Below, in pieces: positions 42,074 through 51,495 of a DNA stretch of 59,077 bases (position 1 is its first letter; every line of letters begins with the position of its first letter). The translations under genes and the position numbers were made by a program. Source of the DNA: Hyphomicrobiales bacterium (GTDB taxonomy: Bacteria > Pseudomonadota > Alphaproteobacteria > Parvibaculales > Parvibaculaceae); the NCBI GenBank assembly GCA_016124805.1, contig WGND01000016.1, positions 1 through 59,077 on the forward strand, in the 5' to 3' direction. The notes under the pieces were generated by a model. It was not told where the DNA came from. It did no database searches and worked only from the letters and a program-made list of their open reading frames with translations.

Positions 42074-43918
42074 ATGGCGGAGGGACCCAAAATCGTAATC
42101 TTGAACGATATTTTTCGGTCCCTGAGTCAGCGCTCATATCTGAAGATCGTTTTGTCGGTCACTCTGCTTCTGGGAGGCGGGGCCGCTGCCCCGGCTGCAA
42201 GCTCCGCCACGCCGGAGCAAAAACCCAACATCGTAATCATCCTGATTGATGACGCCGCCTTGATGGATCTTGGCATCTATGGCGGAGAAGCCCACACACC
42301 CAATATTGACGCATTGGCCCGACGCGGCGTCCTGTTCACGCATTACCGGACATCACCAATGTGCGCCCCGTCGCGGGCTATGCTCTTGACCGGCATGGAC
42401 AGTCACCGCACCGGTGTTGGGACCATTCGTGAAGTGATCCCGCCCGAACTGAAAGGCCAGCCGGGGTATACACTGCATTTGGAGCCTGGCGTTTTCACGA
42501 TTGCCGATCGCCTGCGCGCAGATGGATATGAAACCTATATGGCTGGCAAATGGCACCTCGGCAGTGGCGCGGGCGATCTGCCCGTTGATCACGGCTTTGA
42601 CAGGTCCTTTGCCCTTGATGCGTCAGGCGCCGACAATTGGGAAGACAAGCCGTTCAATCCGCTCAATGCAGAGGCGCCCTGGTATGAGGATGACAAGTCT
42701 GCAGATTATCCCGATGGCACCTACTCATCGACCTATCTTGTCGACAAGTTGATTGAATATCTTGATTCCAGCCGCGATCACGAAGCCCCGTTTTTTGCCT
42801 ATCTTCCCTTCCTCGCAATTCACATTCCGGTTCAGGCACCGGCAGCTTATACAGCCAAATATCGGGCCACATATCAGGATGGCTGGGACAATCTGCAGAC
42901 CCAGCGCTGGTCGCGCGCCAAATCACGCGGGCTGGTTGGTGAAGGGGCTGCCAAACCGCGCATGCATCCGGCGCTGCGGGACTGGCAGACACAGGACCAG
43001 AAGCACAAGGAACTCTTCGCGGCACGCATGGCCGTCAACGCGGGCATGCTGGAGGCCATGGACCATGAAGTTGGCCGCTTCATTGACCACATCAAGGAGA
43101 TGGGGCGATACGACAATACCATCTTCGTCGTGACATCTGACAATGGACCGGAGGGAACAGATGTTGACGATCCGCGAATTGGCTGGTGGATGGCACTGCA
43201 TGGGTATCAGCGGGGCATAGCGCATATCGGAGAGCGGGGGAGCTTTGCCTTTATCGGCCCGGAATATGCGAGCGGGGCGGCAGCACCCAGCTATCTGTTC
43301 AAGCTCTATATGTCCGAAGGCGGCGTTCGCGCCCCGCTCGTCATGGCCGGCCCCGGCATTCCTTCCGGCGGGCAGGCACTTGCGGGCAAGGCTTTTGTAG
43401 CCGATCTGACGCCAACACTTTTGGATATTGTGAAGCCCGATGATCCATTGGCATCATCCCTCCCCATGGATGGGCGGAGCCTCATGCCGATGGTGCTGGG
43501 CCAGAAGACAGAAGTCTATACAGCAGACGAAGCCGTCGCGATGGAAGCGGCTGGCAGCGCGGCTCTCTACAAAGGTAACTACAAGATTGTTCGCAATCTG
43601 GGACGATTGGGGAACCGGACATGGGAGCTCTATGATCTGGCCAAAGATCCCGCGGAGGCCGAGGACCTGTCCGTTGCCATGAAGCCGGTATTCGACGATC
43701 TGCTTGCTGATTATCAAGCTTATGCCAAGCGGGTTGGGGTGATTGACCTCCCGGCAGATTACGACCCGATGGCACAAGCCGACTCCAATGTGATGAGTGC
43801 AATACTGCATCAATATGGCGGCTGGTTTTTGCTTATCCTCGCCTCGCTGGGGGCGATGATCGGTCTGGCTGTCTACACAGCTTTGCGTCTCATCGGGAAA
43901 TGGCGCCGCACCAGCTGA
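42074..43918 (+). CDS. Arylsulfatase-like sulfatase with C-terminal membrane helix
   Basis: A 614-residue Cys-type sulfatase. A signal sequence (SYLKIVLSVTLLLGGGAAAPAAS) leads to KPNIVIILIDDAALMDLG (metal Asp pair). The formylglycine site is SPMCAPSRAMLLTGMDSHRTG, with Cys 97. AGKWHLGSG and FVVTSDNGPEG follow. A transmembrane helix near the C terminus (GGWFLLILASLGAMIGLAVY) is followed by KWRR, so the enzyme is held at the periplasmic face. Similarity to sulfatase 39183 is only moderate, so the two may have different substrates. AAGGA precedes the start. Confidence 0.92.
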   Translation: MAEGPKIVILNDIFRSLSQRSYLKIVLSVTLLLGGGAAAPAASSATPEQKPNIVIILIDDAALMDLGIYGGEAHTPNIDALARRGVLFTHYRTSPMCAPSRAMLLTGMDSHRTGVGTIREVIPPELKGQPGYTLHLEPGVFTIADRLRADGYETYMAGKWHLGSGAGDLPVDHGFDRSFALDASGADNWEDKPFNPLNAEAPWYEDDKSADYPDGTYSSTYLVDKLIEYLDSSRDHEAPFFAYLPFLAIHIPVQAPAAYTAKYRATYQDGWDNLQTQRWSRAKSRGLVGEGAAKPRMHPALRDWQTQDQKHKELFAARMAVNAGMLEAMDHEVGRFIDHIKEMGRYDNTIFVVTSDNGPEGTDVDDPRIGWWMALHGYQRGIAHIGERGSFAFIGPEYASGAAAPSYLFKLYMSEGGVRAPLVMAGPGIPSGGQALAGKAFVADLTPTLLDIVKPDDPLASSLPMDGRSLMPMVLGQKTEVYTADEAVAMEAAGSAALYKGNYKIVRNLGRLGNRTWELYDLAKDPAEAEDLSVAMKPVFDDLLADYQAYAKRVGVIDLPADYDPMAQADSNVMSAILHQYGGWFLLILASLGAMIGLAVYTALRLIGKWRRTS

Positions 43919-43927
43919 TAAACAGCA

Positions 43928-44857
43928 TCAGTCAAGCCGATGCAGGATTGGTGCCGTGATCGTGGCTTGCGTATCCAGCACCTGTTTCATGGGCAGGATA
44001 CGCTGGTAGAATTCGCTCGCACTGAGATCGCGAAAATAGGCCGCACCCGGATAATAGACCAGTGCAACCTGATCAAAGGATGTCTCCGGATGGAATGAAA
44101 TTGCTTTGCCGGCATGCACAGGCCCGTTGTTCATTTCGCTCATGAGGTCAAACATGGCTGCAGAATAGGCCGCATCCGCTTTCTGCTGTTCTGGCGTGCC
44201 TTGTTCCAGCAGGTTGACGATAACAATGGCATCACGTCCGAGATTGTCCGCATTGGCGGTGAGTGCCGCGCGCACGCGTGTCTGGTTTTCATTATTTGTG
44301 TCGGCTGGTGCCGGTTTGAACGGCCTGATCTTTGGCTGAAAGGTCATGGTACGCATGAGACGCCGCAGACCTATTGCCTCCGAAATCATGATATTGCCGA
44401 TGGCGGACCGCTTCATGCCGTGCCAATAAACATGCTCCAGAGCTGCAAGCTGAGCCTGCACGGCCGGGTCCGCGATAAATGCCGCATAGCGGTCCCGTGA
44501 GTCGAACTGGATCAGGATCGTGGCATCCCAATCAACCTTCGAGCCATAGAGTGAGACGAGTTGCTGCGAGTTGAGCGCATTGACGATGACCTTGCCAGCA
44601 TAGACCATCCTGGCACCGGGAAAGGCGTTTACGGTATCGCGCAATTGCCTCACGACGTGAAAGACCGACTCGTCCTGGCGCAGCTTCAGGAATGCGACGG
44701 CATGAAACGCCTTGTCGGGATAGAACGCCGGTTGATCGTCTTGCACAACTGTTCGGCGCAACTCCTGGAAATTGCGGTATTGCAAAACGGCGAGAATGAG
44801 TACAATGCCAATCAGGATTGCAATCACGAAGCCACCATTGACGAAAATTGTTCGCAT
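43928..44857 (-). CDS. Membrane-anchored protein with tandem ferredoxin-fold (DUF1330-like) domains
   Basis: A 309-residue protein of unknown function. One N-terminal helix (FVIAILIGIVLILAVLQY) is followed by two beta-alpha repeats that look like dimeric alpha-beta barrel halves: FHAVAFLKLRQDESVFHVV through DATILIQFDSRDRYAAFIAD, and DAIVIVNLLEQGTPEQQKAD through VALVYYPGAAYFRDL. The second half of each resembles DUF1330. Two fused half-barrels could form one intramolecular binding barrel at the periplasmic face. It converges with sulfatase 42074 (9 bp) and is divergent from a TetR gene, with an operator between. Confidence 0.6.
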   Translation of the reverse strand: MRTIFVNGGFVIAILIGIVLILAVLQYRNFQELRRTVVQDDQPAFYPDKAFHAVAFLKLRQDESVFHVVRQLRDTVNAFPGARMVYAGKVIVNALNSQQLVSLYGSKVDWDATILIQFDSRDRYAAFIADPAVQAQLAALEHVYWHGMKRSAIGNIMISEAIGLRRLMRTMTFQPKIRPFKPAPADTNNENQTRVRAALTANADNLGRDAIVIVNLLEQGTPEQQKADAAYSAAMFDLMSEMNNGPVHAGKAISFHPETSFDQVALVYYPGAAYFRDLSASEFYQRILPMKQVLDTQATITAPILHRLD

Positions 44858-44942
44858 GTCACTCTCCCCCTCGCTTGGAACGCAGCGCGTAGCGCATTCT
44901 GCGCCGGTCCCCCACCTGGACTATCGCGCCAGAGAGAATATT

Positions 44943-44961
44943 TTGTCAATTTATTTGTCAA
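44943..44961. promoter_or_regulatory. Copy of the 19-bp element (site 3)
   Basis: TTGTCAATTTATTTGTCAA, TTGTC-N9-GTCAA, lies in the 210-bp divergent region between the ferredoxin-fold gene (44857) and tetR (45068), in an AT-rich patch flanked by ATATATGA. Confidence 0.65.
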
Positions 44962-45067
44962 TATATGAGATGATTCACTTGTTCGATCCTCTCTCCCGAC
45001 TGAAGGGGATGAAACGGTCGGCGGCCCGTGCAGTCAAAGGCGCATATATTGAGATTCAAGGAACGCC

Positions 45068-45721
45068 ATGAGCTCCAGAAAAAACAGTGGAAACGTGAAT
45101 GCCATGCCCCCGCAAAGAGTGGATGGGCGGCACATGCGTTCAGAGCGCAGTCGGGAGCGTATTGTTGACGCACTGACAGAACTTACGGGCGAAGGCAATA
45201 TGGAGCCCAGTCAGGCTGAAGTTGCCGAGAGGGCAAATGTCAGCCTCCGCACGGTGTCGCGGCACTTTGAAGATATGGAAACGCTCTACGCCCAGTGCAC
45301 GCAGAAGATCGAAACCACGATGCTCAACAAGTTCATGGCGCCGTTTGAGAGCACGGATTGGTATGGCCGTATCTTTGAGCTGCTGGAACGACGAATGGCT
45401 GCCTTCGAGCAATTCCTTCCCTATCGGGTGTTCTCAAGCGTAAGAAGATTTCGCTCGGATTTCGTAGCCTACAGCTATGCACGTGTGTTGGGAGCAGAAG
45501 TGGCGGGTGCCATGGCGGTGCTGCCGCCGGAATTGAAAAATGACAAGATATGGGCTTCCGCTTTTGACAGTGCCATGTCATTTGAGTCCTGGCGCCGCAT
45601 GCGTCATGACAGGAAGCTGACGATCGAAGAGGCGAGTGCGGTTTTTTACACGCATATCGAGGCGCTGCTGGCGGCCAAAGGTATTGCTTCCAATCCAAAA
45701 AGAAGCCCCCGGAAGCCATAA
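45068..45721 (+). CDS. TetR family transcriptional regulator (A)
   Basis: A 217-residue regulator. The DNA-binding domain is RSERSRERIVDALTELTGEG, then PSQAEVAERANVSLRTVSRHFEDMETLYAQ (helix-turn-helix with TVSRHF in place of the common TLYRYF). The ligand domain is helical and not otherwise recognisable. AAGGA lies 5 nt before the ATG. One of the two TetR proteins in this block is the best candidate to bind the shared 19-bp element, since a copy lies 106 bp upstream of this gene. An inducer, perhaps an acyl or sterol-like compound, is inference. Confidence 0.88.
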   Translation: MSSRKNSGNVNAMPPQRVDGRHMRSERSRERIVDALTELTGEGNMEPSQAEVAERANVSLRTVSRHFEDMETLYAQCTQKIETTMLNKFMAPFESTDWYGRIFELLERRMAAFEQFLPYRVFSSVRRFRSDFVAYSYARVLGAEVAGAMAVLPPELKNDKIWASAFDSAMSFESWRRMRHDRKLTIEEASAVFYTHIEALLAAKGIASNPKRSPRKP

Positions 45722-45793
45722 GCGGCACCGAGGGCAGGGGGGAGAGGTGACGCTTACCGGCGTCAGCGGTCACTGTGTGAAAGCCCGGGTCGA

Positions 45794-46858
45794 TTAAACT
45801 GTCGCTGTAACAAGATCGCCGAGCCCCGCCTTTTCAAGAATGGCGAGCGCCTTTGTCCGATCCTTTTCGTTCAGGCTTGCATATGCCTCGCGTGTCCAGC
45901 GCAGGCATTTTGCCTGGTAGGGAAAGCTTGGCTGTTTCCACTGTTTGCCATCAATCACGGTTTCGAACTGATCCTTGCCGGAAGCGACAGCCTTCGCATT
46001 GGCAAGCATCTGGGGCATATGGGTTCGCGCCACTTCCCGCAGCAGCGCGATAAGAGTGTCGGGAATATCGTCGGATGCAATCCAGTCAGCATCGGTGACT
46101 TCAATCCCGCAGAGATCTTCATTCCGCTCCACCCAGGCATAGGTGCGTGGCGACGTCTTGATCGTTATATCGGTCGGTGTCGGATCAAAATGGGTCAGGC
46201 AGGTCAGCTGGCCCACGGCAGCAAAATCGGCTGATGCCGGGCGCTGTCCGAGCAGAAACTGATGATGGTGCAGGTGTCTGTCCATATTCTCGAGAAAGCG
46301 GACATAGCTCTGTTCAATGACGGAGCGCGTTGTCTCGTTCGACCCCACGACATAGAGGCGTCCGATCTGGCGTTCCGAAATCACCTTCTGCATGGTCTCA
46401 GAGAACTCATCAGACAAATTCATGGCCTGATAGAAAGGCAGAATGGTTGCCGCCTTCGCGACATCAGCCGGGAAGGCCCACCGGAAATGGAACATGCAAC
46501 GCGTCAGCCATTCATCGCCATAGTCCTCGAGAATATAGTTCAGGAAGGCGAGCACCGGATCACCCGGAATGATGCTGCGTCCTGACACCTCCGATTCCAG
46601 CCGGCGGATGATGGGCGTGGAGTCGGTCACAGCCTGCTCCACGCCATTCTCGTCCTTGAAATAGAAGGTCGGGAGGAGTGGCACCTTGGGCATGGGAAGC
46701 GACGCACCATCGGGATATCCCCATTCGATGGGGAGACCCGGCTGGCCGATGATAAAGCGATAGGGAATGCGCCGATAGCGCAGCACGGCCAGCATCTTGC
46801 GCGTATAGGGACTGCCCGGTACGCCCTGCAGCTTGATGGGATTTGAATCAGTCGTCAT
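45794..46858 (-). CDS. Long glutathione S-transferase-like protein (B)
   Basis: A 354-residue paralogue of the gene at 40906-41940: LQGVPGSPYTRKMLAVLRYR, then KVPLLPTFYF and DSTPIIRRLESEV, then DYGDEWLTRCMFHFRW. The large C-terminal helical region (about residues 120-354) is typical of this subgroup. It follows the acyl-CoA synthetase gene by 51 bp on the same strand, with AGGAGAGA before its ATG, so it is probably cotranscribed with it. The 72-bp gap to the convergent tetR gene contains no strong terminator. Confidence 0.86.
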   Translation of the reverse strand: MTTDSNPIKLQGVPGSPYTRKMLAVLRYRRIPYRFIIGQPGLPIEWGYPDGASLPMPKVPLLPTFYFKDENGVEQAVTDSTPIIRRLESEVSGRSIIPGDPVLAFLNYILEDYGDEWLTRCMFHFRWAFPADVAKAATILPFYQAMNLSDEFSETMQKVISERQIGRLYVVGSNETTRSVIEQSYVRFLENMDRHLHHHQFLLGQRPASADFAAVGQLTCLTHFDPTPTDITIKTSPRTYAWVERNEDLCGIEVTDADWIASDDIPDTLIALLREVARTHMPQMLANAKAVASGKDQFETVIDGKQWKQPSFPYQAKCLRWTREAYASLNEKDRTKALAILEKAGLGDLVTATV

Positions 46859-46909
46859 GGGTAGGTCTCTCCTGATCTTGGGTGAAGTCTTGGCGGTGCA
46901 ACAGCGACG

Positions 46910-48733
46910 TTAGAGCCGGATTTTGCCCGATTGGATGTCTGCCAGTCGCTCCGGCGTCAGCGGCAGCCAGGCTGGCTCGGCGGGGGCGAGCAGATAAACG
47001 GGATCATCGATTTTCGAAATATCGATGCCCTCGGCCTTCAGCGTGCTCTTCTGGTGCTTGAACGTGACGGTGACGTCGGCATGGCCACGCAATCTGAGAA
47101 AGCGTGGAACGGCATAGCCCGGGAGCGTCTTGCGCAGGTGGCGCGCTAGATCATCAATATCCGGCTTCGCGCCTTCGACGGGTGTGAGCGCGAGCATGCC
47201 GCAACGGCCATCATAACCGGGCAGAGCCACACCATAGACAACAGCATCCTCGACCGGCCCCCAGCCTATCACGGCAGCCTCCACCTCGGTGGTCGCAACA
47301 TTCTCGCCTGTCCAGCGGAAGGTGTCGCCGACACGGTCAACAAACTGGACATGGCCGCAGGGCAGACGTTTGAGGAGATCCCCTGTATTGATCCATGCGT
47401 CACCCGTCTCGAAGACATCGCGCAGGCAGAGTCGTTCGCTCGCGGCCGGATCGGAATAGCCGTCATAGGGATTCGCATCTGTAATTTTCGTGATGAGCAA
47501 GCCTGTCTCGCCCTCATCCAGCACGATCAGGCGGCCCTGCGAATCCTTGATGGGTTCATCGGCGTCCACATCATAGGCCACAATATTCCAGGTCTCTCCG
47601 GCGCCCGGCGCCCAGCCGCATGTGCAGTCGTAATTGAGAAGATTGACAAAGGCGGCATTGCCCTCCGACGACCCGTAGAACTCATGGACGCGCCTGATCC
47701 CGAACCGCTTCTTGAAACTTTTCCAGATATCGGGTCGGAGACCGTTGCCGACGATTTTCTTTATGGTGTGATCCCGGTCCTTCTTGCTCGGTGGCTGGTT
47801 CAGAAGATAGCGCAGCGTTTCACCGATATAGCAGAAGGTCGTTGCCTTATAGTGCCGGCATTCATCCCAGAAACGGCTGGCGCTGAATTTGCGACCGATT
47901 GCAATTGTCGAACCACCGACAAGCACACTTGAAAATGACAGCGTCAATGCGTTGCTGTGATAAAAGGGCAGGGGGCAATAGAGCGTGTCGTCCGGTGACA
48001 TCTGCAGGACGAAGGCGCCAATATAATGCCCGGCGCGCGTCGTCTTCATATGGCTTGCTATCGATGCCTTGGGCATGCCGGTCGTGCCGGATGTGAAGAT
48101 ATGATAGACGGGCGCGCCCAGCGTAATCTCCAAAGTCTGCGGCAGGTTTTCCGTGCTTTGGTTGCGGATCACGTCTGCCATGTCCAGATAGTCTGCCGGC
48201 GGCGGGGTGTCCGTGCCATCGGCCCAATAGAGCAGGCGGTCCCGATATTCTGCCTTGAGCAAGGCTGAGACTGTCTCCATGTTCGGGATTGTTTCCTCGC
48301 CCGCAATGATCAGCTTGGGGGTGACAAGTTTCAGACTGTGAATGAGCACGTCGCGTGTCTGCGATGTATTGATCATCGAAGCAACCGCACCGAGCTTGGC
48401 AATGCCCATAGCCGTGATAAGCAGTTCAGGCCGGTTCTGGAGATTGACTGCAACCGCATCACCGGGCTCCACACCCCGCGACTTGAGGTAATGGGCAACC
48501 TGGTTTGCTCTCGCGTTGAAAGCTGACCAGGTGATCGTCTGGTCTTCATATTTGATGGCAATGCCCTGCGGACGCTCGACTGCATTCTTCTGCAGAAATA
48601 TGCCAAGCGACATCTTGTCGGAGCGGCGGCTTTTGCTCGAAAAAGCCATCCCCCGGCGTCCGATTGGCGACATGATTTTGCGCGCGAAGCGCCACGTAAA
48701 ACCGGGGCGCGTGATGGTTGCAGAATTGGGCAA
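46910..48733 (-). CDS. Long-chain or very-long-chain acyl-CoA synthetase
   Basis: A 607-residue adenylate-forming enzyme that activates a carboxylic acid to its CoA thioester. The AMP-binding P-loop is HIFTSGTTGMPKAS (213-224). HEFYGSSEGNAAFVNLL is the A5 region as found in the FATP/VLACS subgroup (FadD6-like), followed by WINTGDLLKR and DRVGDTFRWTGENVATTEVE (hinge). Substrates of this subgroup are long-chain fatty acids or bile-acid/sterol side chains. Its promoter region carries a copy of the shared element. A basic N-terminal extension of about 40 residues may aid membrane contact. Confidence 0.92.
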   Translation of the reverse strand: MPNSATITRPGFTWRFARKIMSPIGRRGMAFSSKSRRSDKMSLGIFLQKNAVERPQGIAIKYEDQTITWSAFNARANQVAHYLKSRGVEPGDAVAVNLQNRPELLITAMGIAKLGAVASMINTSQTRDVLIHSLKLVTPKLIIAGEETIPNMETVSALLKAEYRDRLLYWADGTDTPPPADYLDMADVIRNQSTENLPQTLEITLGAPVYHIFTSGTTGMPKASIASHMKTTRAGHYIGAFVLQMSPDDTLYCPLPFYHSNALTLSFSSVLVGGSTIAIGRKFSASRFWDECRHYKATTFCYIGETLRYLLNQPPSKKDRDHTIKKIVGNGLRPDIWKSFKKRFGIRRVHEFYGSSEGNAAFVNLLNYDCTCGWAPGAGETWNIVAYDVDADEPIKDSQGRLIVLDEGETGLLITKITDANPYDGYSDPAASERLCLRDVFETGDAWINTGDLLKRLPCGHVQFVDRVGDTFRWTGENVATTEVEAAVIGWGPVEDAVVYGVALPGYDGRCGMLALTPVEGAKPDIDDLARHLRKTLPGYAVPRFLRLRGHADVTVTFKHQKSTLKAEGIDISKIDDPVYLLAPAEPAWLPLTPERLADIQSGKIRL

Positions 48734-48778
48734 GCTAGAATTTCCTTCCCTTTACCAGACAGGCGAGTTTTTCTTATA

Positions 48779-48797
48779 TTGACATAAATTTTGTCAA
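48779..48797. promoter_or_regulatory. Copy of the 19-bp element (site 4)
   Basis: TTGACATAAATTTTGTCAA on the plus strand, nearly palindromic, lies 46 bp upstream of the acyl-CoA synthetase start (minus strand). It is placed where a repressor would cover the promoter. Confidence 0.65.
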
Positions 48798-48816
48798 TTT
48801 ATTTGAGGCTGTCAAA

Positions 48817-50178
48817 TCAACCTGTCCGGCGACGGATTTCAGCCGCGACAAGCCAGAGCCGGTCCTGTCCCCACACTTCGAAATCAGTTTCCCCGTCCGG
48901 GCCGGAGAGGCGATAGCTGGGGACACCCCAAAGACCCATGTCCGAAACGAGCTCCTTCTGGTAGCTGGCCACCATCTCTTTCCAGTCATCCGTCGTGATG
49001 CGTTGCTCCGCGTCGCGCCATGTCAGCCCGACCGACTCTACGGTGCGCTTCAAACCGGAACGGCGATGAAGTGGCGCTGCTTTGGCAAATGCCTGATGCA
49101 GCAATGCCCCCATCAGCTCTTCATCCTTGCCAAGCGATTTGGCCCAGGGGAGCAGGGCATAGGCTTCGCGTACGGGCCGTCCCACAGGCGGCATAACCGG
49201 ACCAAACGGAACCTGCCGCAATATTGATTCCCGCATGCTGTCGAAGAACACATAGCGTGCCTTTGTCATGCTGGCCGGCACGCCCCGCATGACCATCGGC
49301 AGAACGGGCTTCATGCGGAGAGTGAGCCCGCAGGCGTCCCGAAGCGCCAGCGTGCGTGGATAGGATATGGCCGAATAGGGTGAATTCAGTGAGGGATAGT
49401 AGTGAAGCGTCAGACCGCTGGCGTCGATGCCTGCAACATTTTCACTCTGTCGGTCGATAATGTAAGCCTTGGTGTCGTCACGCTGTGTGCCAAGCGCTCT
49501 CAGTCTGTCTTCGAGAAAATTGAGTCTGTCGACGCCCCAATACCATTCACCGCCATAGTGAAACATGGCGCCGGAATAATGCCCCATTTCGTCGCGGTGC
49601 ATGGATCCGTTGTCGACACGGAGACGGGCAGCATCGGCGGAAACCCCGTGCTCGGCCATACGGGACAGCGTAGCGCTATCGCCCTGCCAGAGGGCCTCGC
49701 TGATGGCGAAGGCATCCTTGATAAAAGAATCAACCGGTAGCGCCGCAAGGGCACGCTCAGCGAGTAGCACATGTTCGCCATCCGGCGCGATGCTTCCCCC
49801 TGTCGGGAAACGCAGACCATAATATGGCGCAATCAGCCCTGCGTCGCGATATGCCCATTTTTGCAGGTCTTCATATCGCGGCTGGTTGATTCCGCGCGCG
49901 GCGCGTATGAGCTCAATCTCCAGTTCGACATCATATCGGGCCACGAATTTTCCGAGAACCTGCAAGGCCAGATGCGAATAGGGATCGTCAGTCTGATGAA
50001 AATAGGTCACCCGATGAGGCGCCTTTTCCCTCAGCCGCGTTTGCTCTGCGCGTGCGCGCGCTTTCGCGATCTGCTTTGGCGAAATGACACGATTAAGGCG
50101 ACGCGCCAGCAGTTTCCGGATCACCAGAGGCGGATCCGTCATGAGTTTCGGCAGAGACTTGTTTTCAGGCTCTGGCAT
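48817..50178 (-). CDS. Tandem DsbA-fold protein (2-hydroxychromene-2-carboxylate isomerase-like)
   Basis: A 453-residue protein with two thioredoxin/DsbA domains. Domain 1 starts RVTYFHQTDDPYSHLALQVL (about 56-75); domain 2 starts LTLHYYPSLNSPYSAISYP (about 258-276) and ends MGLWGVPSYRLSG plus WGQDRLWLVAAEI, the usual HCCA-isomerase ending. The x-P-Y-S motif, in place of CxxC, marks the glutathione-dependent isomerase (GST kappa) branch, which acts in aromatic catabolism. A fused double-domain form is uncommon. It overlaps the MFS gene upstream by 14 bp. Confidence 0.82.
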   Translation of the reverse strand: MPEPENKSLPKLMTDPPLVIRKLLARRLNRVISPKQIAKARARAEQTRLREKAPHRVTYFHQTDDPYSHLALQVLGKFVARYDVELEIELIRAARGINQPRYEDLQKWAYRDAGLIAPYYGLRFPTGGSIAPDGEHVLLAERALAALPVDSFIKDAFAISEALWQGDSATLSRMAEHGVSADAARLRVDNGSMHRDEMGHYSGAMFHYGGEWYWGVDRLNFLEDRLRALGTQRDDTKAYIIDRQSENVAGIDASGLTLHYYPSLNSPYSAISYPRTLALRDACGLTLRMKPVLPMVMRGVPASMTKARYVFFDSMRESILRQVPFGPVMPPVGRPVREAYALLPWAKSLGKDEELMGALLHQAFAKAAPLHRRSGLKRTVESVGLTWRDAEQRITTDDWKEMVASYQKELVSDMGLWGVPSYRLSGPDGETDFEVWGQDRLWLVAAEIRRRTG

Positions 50179-51490
50179 GGCTCATTTCCGTCTGCGGATC
50201 TTCGCTGTCCGGGCGTCGGCTCGGGGCGCTCGAACGCCAATAATGATATCCGGACCAGATGGAGAAGAAGCTCATGATCGCCATGGCTTGTCGAAGACCA
50301 TTATTGCCCGAAGAAACGGTGAGCAGGTCGCTTATGACGCCAACGGCGAGTGGGCCGAGGCCATAGCCGATCAGATTGACCGTCAGCATTAGAAGGGCCG
50401 CCATCTTTGCCCGCATCGCAATGGGGGAGCGGGTCTGGATTTCTGAAAAAGTAGGCCCGAGATAGAGGCCGGAGATGACGATCACCGGGGCAAAGGCACA
50501 GAGAGATTGCCAGAGTTCGGGGGCGAGATAGGCCACGAGGGTCACAGGGATCATGACGACCTGCGACAGGCCAACAATTTTCAATCCCAGTCCTGCCCGA
50601 CGCGCATCTGCGCGCTGGACAATATAACCACCCAGCAACGTGCCTGCGGCGCCCAGAATGCCAAACATCCCGGCAAGAATGAGACCGACGGTTGACATTT
50701 CCAGGCCGTATGAACGGACAAAAAAGGTCGGCAACCATTGCGCGTTGCCATAACCGAGCATGCCTGTAATCATGCAACCCATGAAGAGATGCATAAGAGA
50801 TGGTGTTTTCAAAAGATATTTTACGGAACTGAAATAGCTGGCGGAGGCTTTCACTGCGCCCGCAATCACGCCATCAGATTGTCCACGAGACGGTTCGCGC
50901 AAGAGGAATATGGCGGCCACCACAAGAAGCATGCCGGGCAGACCCATAACAAAAAAAGCGACACGCCATCCATATAATTGACTGGTAATGCCGCCGATCA
51001 GAAAACCGGCAATCATGCCGACATTGGCCCCCATCGCAAGTATCGACATGGCGAAGGGGCGGCGCTCCTGGCTGAAATAGTCGGCAATCACGGATTGGCT
51101 TGCGGGGTTCACACCGGCTTCGCCCACGCCGACCATCATGCGCAGAGCAAGCAGGCTCGCAAATCCGCCGGCAAAGCCACACAGCGCGGTCATGAGTGAA
51201 AAAACAAAAAGCGAGATAAGGATGATTGTCTTGCGGCGGTAGCGGTCAGCCAGCACAGCAATGGGCAGGCCGAGCGTGGCGTAAAAGACAGCAAAGGCGA
51301 GCCCGCCCAGCATGCCGAGCTGTGCGTCACTCAAGCTGAAGGCAACCTTCAATTGAGGGGCAACAATTCCGACAATCATACGATCAGCAAGGGAGCAGGC
51401 ATAGGCCAGCATCAGCAGAATGAGCGCAGACCGTTGCCCCGGTATGTTCCGGCCCGGCTTCCCCGCGCCCTGATCATTCTCTCGTGACAT
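50165..51490 (-). CDS. MFS transporter, spinster-like
   Basis: A roughly 442-residue, 12-helix permease. It opens SALILLMLAYACSLADRMIVGIVAP, with the MFS motif A loop GLPIAVLADRYRRKTIILIS and GVGEAGVNPASQSVIADYF, typical of the spinster (SLC63-like) group often found near aromatic or sterol catabolism genes. I chose ATG 51490 (MSRENDQ); the frame opens upstream at 51598, but that would run through a 15-bp inverted repeat that looks regulatory. It is cotranscribed with the tandem DsbA-fold gene. The substrate is unknown. Confidence 0.88.
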   Translation of the reverse strand: MSRENDQGAGKPGRNIPGQRSALILLMLAYACSLADRMIVGIVAPQLKVAFSLSDAQLGMLGGLAFAVFYATLGLPIAVLADRYRRKTIILISLFVFSLMTALCGFAGGFASLLALRMMVGVGEAGVNPASQSVIADYFSQERRPFAMSILAMGANVGMIAGFLIGGITSQLYGWRVAFFVMGLPGMLLVVAAIFLLREPSRGQSDGVIAGAVKASASYFSSVKYLLKTPSLMHLFMGCMITGMLGYGNAQWLPTFFVRSYGLEMSTVGLILAGMFGILGAAGTLLGGYIVQRADARRAGLGLKIVGLSQVVMIPVTLVAYLAPELWQSLCAFAPVIVISGLYLGPTFSEIQTRSPIAMRAKMAALLMLTVNLIGYGLGPLAVGVISDLLTVSSGNNGLRQAMAIMSFFSIWSGYHYWRSSAPSRRPDSEDPQTEMSHARA

Positions 51491-51495
51491 TGAAA

